Positions 1-11,235 of a stretch of 64,000 bases of DNA are shown piece after piece. The translations under genes and the position numbers were made by a program. The notes beneath the pieces were generated by a model, which saw only the letters and a program-made list of their open reading frames with translations, was not told the origin of the DNA and made no database searches. Position 1 is the first letter of the stretch. Each line of letters opens with the position of its first letter. Source of the stretch: Rhodamnia argentea (taxonomy: Eukaryota > Streptophyta > Magnoliopsida > Myrtales > Myrtaceae); assembly GCF_020921035.1 (NCBI RefSeq), contig NC_063155.1, positions 8,727,001 to 8,791,000 on the forward strand. Reading direction: 5' to 3'.

Positions 1-72
1 TAAACCAAGTGAAGTCCATGGTTCATTTTCACAAAATCACAAACAAACATACTTCCGCATTCTGTACATTAC

Positions 73-957
73 CTTCTCAAGTTCATCTTCAACTGCTTTG
101 GCTATGTCATTTTTCTGCTCAAAAACATCATCCAAATCGAGTCTTGGAACAGTTGCTCTTATCACTAAATCAATCAAAGGAAAGGTAAGGGATATTACAA
201 ATCACAGTGTTTATACATGCAACAATAATGTCACATTCGGAACATACCATCAAACACATAGGCTTGAATTTGACCCTTTGTATTGCTAAGTTTGTAAAAG
301 GCGTCGCTTGCTTGATTTGCAAGAGCACGATATTGTATGGATGCAACAACATTGACAAACACATTGTCCTGCAGTGGAAATGTCCATGAAGCCAAACAAG
401 CTTATTAGGCTATTCCGCGAAGATGAAACTGATATGGGGCTTTTAGCTCTATATGGAAAATCTACCGAGTTCAAAGTTTCTCCAAAAGGAGAGGCACACG
501 ATCTAGTGGAGTCTATTAGGCTGATAGCAATCTCATAAGAACTACTAAAACTTAGCTATTTTCATAATCGTGGTCACAGACTCAGCCTTACTCGGGGCTT
601 CAATGAGTAATAAATTAGCAGCAGGACTTATCGACTTGCAAATATCACAAGCAGAAAAAGATGATTTCACTTTTCAGCTAGACAGTGATTCAATTTAATG
701 TGCAAATCATAACTTCTAGACCAGTGAAGTTTGTGAAATTCTCACACAGAGTGAACAGAGACACATACTTTTGTCTTGGTTTCACATCGCACATCCAACT
801 GCTGCACTCGAAGTGAGAGATGCCCCGCTAGCTGGCTTCCAAGAAACCAAGGAAGGCAATGGCATCCCGGTTGAAGTACGTCATCAAACTTGCCAAATGT
901 CTCCTTGATAGCTACTGTGGATTGATCAACTTGGACACAGCAAAACAGATTCCCCAT
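73..957 (-). CDS. Hypersensitive-induced response (HIR) protein, SPFH/band-7 family, 5' part only
   Basis: Three coding exons read right to left: 957-769, 368-248 and 164-73, with GT/AG junctions and matching phases (63 codons, 40 codons plus 1 nt, then 2 nt plus 30 codons). The start [19 protein letters not shown] is typical of plant HIR proteins: Gly2 for N-myristoylation and Cys6/Cys7 for palmitoylation. The second exon reads [16 protein letters not shown], the third [20 protein letters not shown], ending in EDELEK; these are the conserved first half of the SPFH domain. The rest of the gene lies beyond position 1. HIR proteins are known as oligomeric plasma-membrane microdomain proteins linked to hypersensitive cell death and NLR signalling. 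No break is visible in the part present. Family assignment is firm; the exact HIR subgroup cannot be told. Confidence 0.93.
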
Positions 958-1438
958 GTTATCTCCACGCTACGCATCAAAAAGAGGAGAATTCAGATCA
1001 TCAAGTTGTTGGCAGAGAGAAAATGAAAACAAATAATGCTTCTCATACGGGATACAAGAACCTTGAAAGCAGGGAATTCTATCAAAAATAACAGTATCAT
1101 CTACAGCATAAACTCAGGCAATCGTGAATTTGACTGAGAAGTTTGCTCTTATCTACTCATCAACTTCCACAACAAATTTCTGTGACTCCTCATGAGTACT
1201 TGTACCAACCTTGTCTATGCCGATCAACACTAGAGCAAGCATAAATTGTATTCAAATTCTACAGCAAGATACTCAAACAGGACTGAAACTTGAAACTAAG
1301 AATCCATGCTATTCCAGTGAATCGTAAAGAACACAAACAAAAATGGAAAGGACTTAAGAGAACGACCGACCTACCCTCAAATCTTTCTGTTCCTCAAAGA
1401 ACAACTATAGGATGGTATATAACGTATGACTATTTATG

Positions 1439-1477
<39 letters not shown>

Positions 1478-2225
1478 ACCGCAGCAATAGGTTCTGGAGC
1501 AAACACTAAAGAATGTTGATAGTAAGATTAGAATGACAACTCAATACAAGAAGAGCTTTTTATACGCAACCCACGAGTTGACTAATTATAATTTTGGCAA
1601 AAAATGATTCATTCCCTATAGAGATCATAAATATATGGACAGCAAACTAGCGTTGGCCGGTGAAAGTCTCATTTCTTAACCTGGAATGAACAAGAATACC
1701 CAAATACCAGCTGCACCAGAAGAAGATTAAGGGACAAGCTCACGAAGCTTCACACGCTTAAAAAACGACGACTTGCATTCACAGAGAAGAACAAATTCGC
1801 AACGTCGCATCTCGATTTGGATCACGACTTTCTTTCTGCTAATCACCTTTCAAACATCGAAAATCACGTCAAGAAACAAGAACCCATAAAGCAAATTGAC
1901 CCAATACTGTTTTCTGAGCGCAACAAGAAGCAAGAAACCAACCAGAGTAACAAGGTCGGATTCCTGTCGCAAGGTGCCCACTGGGTTTTTCTTCCGAACC
2001 TCGTTTGTTTCTCTTCGTTCTCACCGAAGAAATAGAGAAATCAACCAGAAATGACCTGTCGATTCGCGCACTCGAGGATAAGAAGAATTACCTGTTTTCT
2101 GTTCCTGTGGACGGAGGGGGTTTCAAGGTTCCATCTTGATTCTCACCAGAAATGATCCGAAAATGACACAGCCGAAGATAAGAAGAACGGACGACTTGGT
2201 CGATCGCGATCGGGGACCAAACCAA
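958..2225 (-). other. Probable 5' leader of the HIR gene with at least one leader intron
   Basis: No coding continues upstream of the HIR ATG at 957. A possible acceptor (GCGTAG) sits about 12 nt before the ATG, and a possible donor (AACAG followed by GTAATT) is near 2088-2094 on the minus strand, so a long leader intron is likely. It carries a GA/CT microsatellite at 1444-1474, read as CT on the sense strand. Transcript ends are inferred. Confidence 0.45.
1444..1474. repeat. (GA)n microsatellite
   Basis: About 15 uninterrupted GA units. CT on the HIR sense strand, a common composition in plant leaders and leader introns. Confidence 0.9.
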
Positions 2226-2250
2226 CGTTTCCCGCGACCTGTCTTTTGTT

Positions 2251-2257
2251 TTTTATA
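2251..2257 (-). promoter_or_regulatory. Candidate TATA box of the HIR gene
   Basis: The minus strand reads CCTTATAAAAAACAAAAG, giving TATAAAA at 2257-2251. It lies just upstream of the point where the sequence changes to the leader, and AT-rich repeat begins immediately beyond it. A start near 2220 would follow. Confidence 0.4.
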
Positions 2258-4697
2258 AGGAAAATGAGCCAAATGGTACAGTAAGTTTGATCCATTATGC
2301 CCGGTCGTCCTTAAAATTTTTAATTTATCTAATGTGATTTATTAATTTAACTCAATATATAACATTGTCCCTAAATTTTTAATTTGCTGAATGCATCCAT
2401 AAAATTTTGACACGGTACTCAAATTTGTCCATTTATCGTATAAAAATATTCTATGTTATTCTTGGACTAAATTAACGAAAGAATAATAGATATTTCAATA
2501 TCATATAATGATTATTTTGAATATTAACTAAAAGTACATGATCGCATTAAAAAAATTAAAAGTTCATGGATCTCATTGCACAATTGACCAAAGTCCAAAG
2601 GCTATGCGTGTCACTATTTTTTTTCTTAATAAGCTCAACTCCGAAGATAAAATTTTGTGCACTTTCATGCTCCGTCGCTCATAAGGAAAAATGTCCGCAT
2701 TTTAGTCCTTGATCTTGTGTTATTCTTTTCGATATGTTCCTTGATCTTGTAATATCGTACAATTGAAGTCCTTGAACTCGTCAAATATTTTCAAGCAATT
2801 CTCTCTGTCACCAATATCAGAAAATTGAAACTAATGGGTTGATGGGTGCTAGCTAAGAATCCTACCTTAAAATAATCCATTCTATGCGGAAATAACATTT
2901 AAAATTTGCATAGCTGTGTATTGAGTTCTTGTTCTTGTATAGGTCCAATGAAAATCGATTGTCCTTAGCGTAGTAAATCTTCGTTAACGTTAAGCATTGA
3001 CAGACATCTATTTGCCAAAGTTTGTGACCTGTGAGGACTCTGCTTGCAAGAACTCTACTGGTTCACGGGATTAATTACACGACTTACAAAATTGAGGACA
3101 CGATAAGAAACTAATGCAAAATTGGTGACCAAAGATGAACTTTCTCCCTATCATTAGAAAAAGAAAAAACCCTCAACTTGGTTTCAAAAGAAAATGCTTT
3201 TTTGTTTTTTTGGCGAAATTTTTTGAAATTGAGGTGATGGGTTGACTTAACCAAACGAGTTCACATCTTGAAGCCCACCAAAGTTAGAGAGAGGCAGGAA
3301 AATTTATGGAGGATATAAGTGCATGTTATATTTTTAATAAGTGTATTGGAAGTTTCAAAACCTATCATGAAAACTTGTCAAATTGGTGCCGTTGAGTCTT
3401 TCCGTTAACTCCATCAAACTCGGTTTATAGAAAAAGCTGACATGGATTTTTGAAACACTTTCTCTCTCTTATGTGGCTAAAATGTCCATATGTAATTTTC
3501 GATATAAATTCATTTGTTTTAAACATTAAAAATAAGCTAGATTACAAAAAGAAAAGAAGGAGATGTAAGAAACCAGCTCTTGCCGCCACCGCCCCATTAT
3601 TGCTGGGAAGGGCCGATGAGGGTGGGGGATGGCCGGCGCTCCTCACCCAGATCAAGCAAGGGTCGCCGACCCTTGCCCGGATCTGGTAGAGGGCTGCCAC
3701 TAGGGGCCAGTGGTGACCCTCGGCCATCCCCAACCCTTGTCAACCTTTCCTAGAGATCGCGTGGTAGTGGCGGTAAGGGCTGTATAAAAATCATATTAAA
3801 ATTTGTAGCACTCGTCGCTTGGTTTCTCACGTTTCTTTCCTTTAAAAAAAATACTTATGTATTAATAATTATATTTGAACCAAAACGACGTTGTCTTAGC
3901 ATTATGTTCAATGTTTTAACTGTGTATCATGTCTACATAGGAGAGGGAAAACACTAAACAAAAGTAACATCGGCATTATCCGTTAATCAAGTTGGAAAGA
4001 GTTAACAAGATGACTTGATTGTCAATTTTAAAAATTTTAATATTTGATTGCAATTTTGGTAAGTTTTAAGACTTGCTACATATTATTATAGCAAAAAGGA
4101 AAGTGCAAACATAAATAAAGAAAAAATCCGAGGCCACCCGATGATGCGATTGCTCTGGAAAATCTACGGAAATGATCAGCGGAAATTTCTATAATGTTGT
4201 ATAATTTGAGCCGAACTCAAAACTTTAGAAAAATTCTAATAAGAGTCTAAAGTGTCCTCAATTTCTCACATAAAGGCCTCAAGTAGCTAAACTGTCTTAA
4301 ATAAGGGTATGAAGTGGCCAAATTGTCTCAAATAAGGTCTTTTGGCCAACCATCGACCATGAGATTATTTCCACCACTGGAGAAGGTGCATTTTAGTCAA
4401 AAAATTCTAAATACATATATATATTTTAATTTTTTTAAATTTTCTTTTTTTATCCCTCTTCCCTTCCCTAGCCATGGCCGGGCCTCGTTGGCGGTGGGCA
4501 AGGGCATTCCTTTGTATCTATATATGCACTCGGATGAGTTCTTGTTTATGATTTGTCACGATTGATCGGGTTGCGAGATAACCTATGATGTGCGTTCTCC
4601 TTTTTTGTTCTTGTCTTGTTTGTGCTTTAATGGGGTTTTGCTCTGCGGTGAGGAATACGCGTAGATATGAATGCAAATCTTCAACTTCTCTTGGATA
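2258..4697. other. Intergenic AT-rich DNA with dispersed repeat fragments, no gene recognised
   Basis: 2330-2600 has the wording of the long-inverted-repeat family at 20690-22440 (phrases such as 'aagttcatggatctcattgc' and 'gtccctaaatttttaat'), so it is a fragment of that family placed directly against the HIR promoter. 3560-3785 is an isolated GC-rich stretch inside AT-rich DNA, similar in style to the centre of the repeat at 56797-57494. 4250-4350 holds short degenerate tandem phrases. No open frame looks like a protein. Confidence 0.5.
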
Positions 4698-4705
4698 CCT
4701 AAAAG

Positions 4706-7575
4706 TAGACATGGCCACGGGCTGTGAACCACCGGTTCCTGTTCATGAACCGGTGGTTCCGGTTTCGGGCCGGTTCAATGATCGGTTCCGGTTCCGAATT
4801 TTAAATTTAATTTAAAAAAATAAATTATGAAATGAAAAATAATAAATTATCAATTATAAATTATAATCAAATTGTACATTGTAATCAAATTTGGGGAAAA
4901 AAAAGGAGAGGGAAGGGACTTGAACTTAATGAATTATCATTAAGTGTCTACATATCTTCCTGGGGATAGAAGAATCAAAGCCCATGTAGTTCTTTTACCT
5001 TTGATAACCCCAACTTACCTCATCGTCAATCGTCCCTATCCGTTGTGGTACCCGTGGTGGTGGTATCTCCACTATCATCATTGAAGAATTCATCATCTCG
5101 ATCCAGCTCTTATTGTCGAAATTTAGCCTTTGTCCAATTATCGATATAAGCTTAAGCCTCCACAACATCCGGATTTAATCTTAAACGGCGGTCGTCCAAA
5201 ATTAATCTTCCAGCACTAATGCTTGGTCAACTGCAACTGTTAAAGAAGGGGTTGCTAACATCTATCTTGCGATGAGAGCAAGGACTGAGAATTCGGTTAA
5301 ATGAGTCTTCCACCAATCTAAAATTTTGAAATCTGTGCTATGTTCGGAATCACGGAACTCAAAAGCAATGGTTAAATAGTTTTCTAATTCGAAAATATTA
5401 CATGTTGGTCCCTTTGATCTTTTTTGCCTACTAATAAACATATTATATCATCTACTAAGTCTACCACTCACCTCCCTTTATGAGATACTAGATTGAGAAG
5501 ATCCATTATCACCTAAGCCATATCTATTACAAAATTCATTATATAATGCTACTATAGCGTATTTAATTTCTACCCATATAGTTTTATTATCTACTGTTTC
5601 ATTCAAATGTAAACAATCATAATACTAATTCTTCAGATAATCATACAAACTATATAATTTAGTACGTGAATAAAAAATAATAGCAACCAAATAAACAATA
5701 GGAATGCAGGCATAATAATGCAACCATTTTGCTTTCATTACTATAATAGTCGGAGTTAAATGAGCATCATTTTTATATTCACAAAAAACATCAGCAATGT
5801 TAACGCACTCTATTAAAAATAAATGCGTAGTAGGATAATAAACACCTGATCAAATATAATTTGCATCATTAAAAACTTTCAAAAAATTTAAATTTTTTTT
5901 GCAAATAACCCAATCTTGCGGGAGTAAACTTATTTCAGAAACATTATTCAAAATAAACGGACATAAAAAATATTTATAAGCAAAAGATTGATGAAACAAC
6001 TCGTAGGTAGAATTCCAACAAGTTGGAACATCTTTTGAAAGTCTTTTTGGTTTTTATCCATGTGATTTACAAAATCCGCCCCATTCTTTCATAATTCGGT
6101 AATGACTCCATAAAAATTAAATTGCTCTCTTTATTGGGGGTGAGAAAAGCCTTTAGGAGTTCGTAAACCATCTTGTACACATAAATTTAAAATGTGGCAA
6201 ACACATCTAATGTGAAAAAAATTTTGCCAAAAGAGGATTTACAAATATTTTCTAACTTGAGAATGGAAGCGGTATTTGACGCGGTATTATCAAAACCAAC
6301 TGAAAAAAATTTATTAATTAAATTATATTCTTCTATAACTTGCCTAATTATTCTATAAATATTATTAGCAGTATGCCTTTCATCAAACACTCGAAATGCA
6401 AGTACTCTTTTTTGAATGTTCCAATATTCACTTATCCAATGACATGTGATACCCATATAAGAATGAATTCGCCAAGGATAACTCCATTTGTCGCTACCTA
6501 TATACACACGTCCATTGAAATCCGTAAAAAAAAAAATTTGCAAAGCCTTTTTTGTTTTTTATAAACCCTAAAAAGTTTGCGTTTAAAAGTAGTTCTCGTA
6601 ACGGGTTTTGCTTGCAGAGTACATGTGGTGTTTATCAAAAAATTCAAACCAAATTTTTCACTAGTACTAAACGGTAAATGTTCAATGGCAACATATTGAG
6701 CTAATGTTTCTTTATAAAGTTCGTTATTGAAATGAAATAAAGGAGAAATGTTAGGATTGGCGTACCCAGAAATTTATTATTGCTTGGTGTCGATCCTTAT
6801 TTGCGTTGCATGTTTTTGCGTTAGATGCTGACGGTATGTTTCATAACCGTCTCATTTATTAAAATTGTATGATTTCGTACAATATTTATAGTTTATCTTG
6901 TACTTATCTCCGCCTACATGTAACTTATCGAAGTATTGCCATAAGCTAGATGTACTCTCCTGGGTTTGCCATTCCAGCTTCTTTGCTGTCGACGTTTTTT
7001 CAACGTTGGTAGGAGGATGAAGACTTTCTTGCTTTGGGATATGCTTGACGTTGGGAATATAGTTGATATTATCATCAATATCTACACAACATGTAAACTC
7101 ACGAGTATCATATTGATCATGAGGTTGAGGATAATCGGATTCTCCCATCCCCATCTACATCGAGCTCTTTCCCCTATTGCCAGCTCCGCTTCTACTTGCC
7201 ATTTTTGTCAGAGAATTGAGTAGAAAGCCGATTCAGAAAATTGGTAGAATTGAGCCGGGATTAAGAGAATTGAGAATTGAGAGAATTGAGAGAAATTGTG
7301 AGAAATTGTGAGAAAAAATGAAAAAGGGAAAATGATATTTATAGAAAATTTAAGAAGAAAAAAAAAGGGGAGGAGGTGTAATAGCCATTGCATTGCAATG
7401 ACCCAATTTGGGGCCGTTGGGGAAAGAGCCGCCCCTTTTTTTTTTTTTGGCTGTTGGTTTCGAAATTTTTTAAACTGTAACCGGCATGTAAGGGGCCAGG
7501 CCCATTTCGGTTCGGAATCGGCGATCTAGATCAACGGGTGGATTCCGGGCCCAAACCGGCTCGTGGCCATGTCTT
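4706..7575 (-). mobile_element. hAT-superfamily DNA transposon with decayed transposase
   Basis: The ends are inverted repeats: TAGACATGGCCACGGGC at the left and, reading inward on the other strand, AAGACATGGCCACGAGCC at the right. They are flanked by an 8-bp target duplication with one mismatch, CCTAAAAG (4698-4705) and CCTGAAAG (7576-7583). Length, TIR and 8-bp duplication fit hAT elements. Just inside both ends are runs of 'ccggttc' type, seen also in other hAT-like repeats here. The minus strand carries transposase pieces in order: BED-type zinc finger near 7000-6860, core domain 6543-6187, and hATC dimerisation domain near 5335-5190. A second, truncated member of the same family lies at 47094-48905. 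Confidence 0.85.
5190..7154 (-). pseudogene. hAT transposase (RICESLEEPER-like) pseudogene
   Basis: From 7154 leftwards, a 100-residue open stretch ends with SSLWQYFDKL and YKINYKYCTKSYNFN, a BED-finger-like region with the CxxC pair reduced to one cysteine. 6543-6187 reads IGSDKWSYPWRIHSYMGIT, then ERHTANNIYRIIRQVIEEY and FSVGFDNTASNTASI, the hAT core (the usual form is TSDLWTS ... LDNASAN). 5335-5260 reads DFKILDWWKTHLTEFSVLAL, the hATC motif, followed by in-frame stops. Frames do not join, so no active transposase is encoded. Confidence 0.8.
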
Positions 7576-7583
7576 CCTGAAAG

Positions 7584-8140
7584 AGACGACCTCTCGAGTA
7601 AAAATGAAAATAGAGAGCTTCTTACGTAGGTTCTTGGGATTCATAATTTGGTCCCTCGAGAAAGATTTCTTTTCAATCTAATCCGCAATTGGTCGGCCAA
7701 CCCATTGAATGGGCTTGGCCGGCCTATGGCACCAATTGTGGGCTTATTTGTTCTTTCTAGGCTTAACTTTGGGCTTTTTCCTATTTAATAATGCTTTAAC
7801 TAAAAGCCCATTTGATTAATTAACTTTAATGGATTGAATTAAGTTCGGCCTAAGGCCCTTACGAATTTTTACTAACCCTTCTTCCCTGCTAGTCGAATTT
7901 CCCTATGGGTTTTGGCCCATCCCCATGCCTGTTTCGGGTCCGTTTCCATTGCCAATCTGATTAAATGTAAATGTGATGCATGAATGTAGAAAATTAAACT
8001 ATCTTATATGCAAACTATATAGAAATGTTTAATTATTTTTGTTAGGAATTAAGACTAGTCCCTTAATTTTATGCACTAAACGATTGAATAAAAAACTAAA
8101 ATATAGGTGTCAAGACAGTAGTATGGATTTTTGCTCGTAG
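7584..8140. other. Intergenic, no feature recognised
   Basis: AT-rich sequence with repeated 'gggcttggcc' and 'ttggcccat' phrases at 7690-7930. No protein-like frame. Confidence 0.4.
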
Positions 8141-8586
8141 TTGTTAAACCAATTCCACATGAAGAAAGTCATAGTGAGACACCGCACTAGTGCTAGTAAA
8201 TCACAATATGTTGTAAAATTGGTAAGAAGAACATTACTAGAGACAACACATAAAATGCTCTTTGGTGCTGGTATTGCTAGGATATTCCTGGCAAATGGGC
8301 TTAAGTCGGCGAGCTACCTAATGAACACATCTCATCGTCTGCGATTGGATGTCGAACTCTTGAAGCAATGTGGTCAAACAACATTGCTAATTATTCTATT
8401 CTTAGAATATTTGATTGCTCATGGTCTATTCAAATGCGAGATAGTAAGCTTGATGAGAGGCAAGAAAGTGTGTGTTCCTAGGTCATGCATAAGGTGAGCG
8501 GGGCTATAGGTTGTGGTACTTGAAATTATATTTACATATTGACAGCAGAGAAGTTACATTTGACGAGTCTCCCGTACTTCTGACTT
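8141..8586 (+). pseudogene. Ty1/copia integrase remnant
   Basis: The open stretch contains VRHRTSASKSQYVVKLVRRT then LLETTHKMLFGAGIARIFLA and SASYLMNTSHRLRLDVELL. These follow the copia integrase C-terminal order 'VRHKTTAKTPQQNGVAERMNRTLLERARCML...FWAEAVNTACYLINRSP'. In another frame at 8551-8577 the motif DSREVTFDES follows, as in the region after the integrase. Key residues are altered and a frameshift lies between the two parts. No LTR, protease or reverse transcriptase is visible beside it. Confidence 0.7.
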
Positions 8587-8599
8587 GGAGTTATTATAA

Positions 8600-10086
8600 C
8601 AATGTTTATACGGATTTGGGTATTGTTAATGTCAAGGTGGGGTATTGGCAAAGGAATCGACACAAATGGTGCTTGTAACGAGGTAAAGCCTATGGAGACA
8701 ACATTTGTTGTACGTTTGATATTGACAAAGTGCGTATTCTATCTCCTGATAGATATGGATGCAATGATGGTTTTTTGCTTCATCCGTGGTCGAGAAGGTT
8801 ATATTAGAAATTTTTTGTGGAACATTTAAATGTGCAAGTGGAGTTGGTGTTCTAATTAGGTCCACAATTTTGGCCAAGTTCAAGCGATGCTTGGACTTGG
8901 AAGATGTCTAAGGGCTACGGGAGAGTAGTAGGAAAGTTCGAATTTTTTCAGGAAAATGATTGTGAATCAAGTTAAGGTGGAGATTTTTAAAAGTACGTCT
9001 CGAGTTTGAGCCCTCGAACGAAATATGACCGAACATGAATTAAAGATAAGCCTGAAAGTTGAATATTTGTGGACGGACCATAAAAATAAAAGTCAATATT
9101 GGAGTCAAGTCGTAGAAGGAAACAAAATTTCCTATTTTTGTTTCATAATATTTAATGTGTGGCTCTTAGGGATTTTGCTTTTTGATGGGTAGAGTGCATA
9201 ATATTGAAATATGTGCTTGTGGGTTGCTCTGTTGGACACGAAGAATTGGTGAAACGCCGTTTTGACCAAGTGTTTAGCGTTGGTTTTATGGTGATGGATA
9301 TTCTTCATGAACTTACACCAATAATTTGAGTGTTGAAGCCGATGAAATCTTATAGTAAGAATTGTGAGATATTATTTCCTAAAAAATTGTGGGGCTAAAC
9401 ATTGTATGAATTATTGAATTATTGACTGTAATTGGAGGCTAGGAAATACTGAGAGTGTTTGAGTGACTCGAGTGTGGTTATAGTCTCTGTTTTATCGCTT
9501 GATCTATAACAAAATTCTTTGTTGCTTTCCCCGTGGACATAGGTTACCTCGATCGAATCTCAAAAATTTGGTATTCAATTTATTTGCTTTTTCTATTTAT
9601 CTCATAGATCGATTGCTTTTTTCTGCAACAGTTTTTATTTTTTTGTGACATGTCTTAAATCTATCTACGAATATAGATATGTTAATATATTCTTATTTGG
9701 AGTCATCGATGGTAACTTATATGTTTAAATTCACACTTTTTTCTATTGTGGAGCCAAGGCACTAAGTTTTCGTTTTCCATGGAACAAATGACAAATCGTA
9801 TGTTCTGCGTGCTTTAAAATGGACGTAACAAATATTTTTGTGTGTGTGTGAGAGAGAAGACCTTGATGTAATATCTCAAGTTATATATAATATTGATAGC
9901 CGAAATTGTATGCAAATGGAGAGACAAGTAACATCTAGAGAAGAGAAATCATTTACTCAATTTATTATTAAACAAATGCATGTGAATTTTCACAATTTCC
10001 AACATTATAACTTGATCTGTTATTTCAACACGTTATCAATGGGACGAGTCTCTATAATATATACAAATATGTGTGTGTCTTTTCCC
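8600..10086. other. Intergenic, no gene recognised
   Basis: 8602-8829 may be further decayed retroelement coding sequence but I cannot place it. A short (TG)n-(AG)n tract is at 9838-9856. Otherwise featureless AT-rich DNA. Confidence 0.35.
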
Positions 10087-10351
10087 TCGAGTAGCTCGAA
10101 GAGTAATTAACATTTTTGTTAAAAATGCAGGTCCATGCTTCGTAAGATCCAAAAGAGCCTTCCACTGAAATCATAAATGAAAACTTGGTGGAGAAACCTA
10201 TGAGAAGAATGTCTCTTATATAGATCATGAGAATCGAGCTTTCATCAAGAAAAATTTATGAAGAAAAAAGGTAAAGAGTCGAATCACGAACACGTTGCCA
10301 CATATGGGGACACTCCTCGTCATATGGTTGTTTTGCTCTGGCAGTGTTGTG
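10087..10351 (+). repeat. Local duplication, copy 1 (leader and first codons of the Gnk2-like gene)
   Basis: Matches 10955-11235 with scattered substitutions. Shared phrases include 'gtccatgcttcgtaagatcc' and 'aaaacttggtggagaaacct'. It covers the upstream region and signal-peptide codons of the pseudogene that starts at 10304. Copy 2 stops within the signal peptide region. Confidence 0.85.
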
Positions 10352-10693
10352 AGATGTGTTGGCATACCAGAGATTTATCATATATGCAATGGAAGGCAGT
10401 TCGCTCTAGTAGAGGACTATGTCATAAACAAAGATTGTGTTTTGGATGATCTATGTAATCTGACACCAATCTCTGGTTACGATTATTACGTTCAGTGCTA
10501 GGACTGTTACGGCCATGGAGTGTGTAACGGGGCACTGTCACAATCTGATTGTAGTGTGTGCTTGAAGTAAGCTACATATCATCTTGTCAACGAATGCGGT
10601 CGGAGCTGAGGTGCTCAAGTTCAACTTAAGGATTGAAAAATTAGATTTGAAGATTACAAATTTAGTAAGTTATGTGCTTCACCTCCGTCTTAG
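10304..10693 (+). pseudogene. Ginkbilobin-2-like (Gnk2/DUF26) secreted cysteine-rich protein, pseudogene with four in-frame stops
   Basis: Starting at ATG 10304, the frame gives a signal-peptide-like MGTLLVIWLFCSGSVV, then CNGRQF, VLDDLCNLTP and SGYDYYVQC. After a TAG at 10499 the same frame goes on with YGHGVCNGALSQSDCSVCLK, which holds the Gnk2 motif C-x8-C-x2-C (C, NGALSQSD, C, SV, C). Further in-frame stops are TAA 10568, TGA 10607 and TGA 10634, with GAQVQLKD and KIRFEDYKF between them. A final TAG is at 10691. The length of about 129 codons equals a single-domain ginkbilobin-type antifungal protein. No frameshift is needed, only stops; TGA 10634 stands where the family has a Cys codon (DC-RIRYE). 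Clearly inactive. Confidence 0.85.
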
Positions 10694-10954
10694 TAATAAA
10701 CTCTAGCAATAAAGCATATATGTCTCATCTGCTATTCTGTGTTCAAGTTGCAAGCACACTACAGTTGTATCCTATGTTGTACTCATGTCTTTATGAAAAG
10801 GTCTTGTAAAATATCTAAGATAAATAAATTACGCAAGTCTTGTTATTATTGGCTTGTGAAAGTCAGATCTAGTTGTTTGATTTTTTGTAGAAACGCTCGA
10901 GGCAATTACGGAGTTATTTTTATTTTTTTTGGAATGTTGTTTTTCATTCTTGGC

Positions 10955-11235
10955 CTTGAGCAACTCGGAGGGTTATTAAGATCTTTTGTCAGAAGTATGG
11001 TCCATGCTTCGTAAGATCCAAGAGACCCTTCCACCAAAGTCTTAAACAAAAACTTGGTGGAGAAACCTAGGAGAAGAGTCTCTCTTACATAGAACACGTA
11101 AACCGAACTTCTATTAAAAAAAGATTAAGGAGGAAAGTAAAGGTAGAGATTCAAATCATGAACACATTGCCACATATGGTGACACTCCTCGTCATTGTGC
11201 TATTTTACTTTGGCAATATTATGAGATGTGATGGG
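10955..11235 (+). pseudogene. Local duplication, copy 2: truncated second Gnk2-like gene
   Basis: The same leader as 10087-10303 runs into ATG 11176 and MVTLLVIVLFYFGNIMRCDG, a signal peptide parallel to that of copy 1. Similarity ends near 11235 and unrelated DNA follows, so only the 5' end exists. It shows that the Gnk2-like locus once was, or began to be, a tandem pair. Confidence 0.75.

Noticed and set aside
6340-6564. Plus-strand frame across the hAT core
   Set aside because: Opposite strand of the transposase core domain, which is recognisable on the minus strand.
8602-8829. 75-codon frame after the copia integrase remnant
   Set aside because: Could be decayed retroelement sequence, but no reverse transcriptase motif is present.
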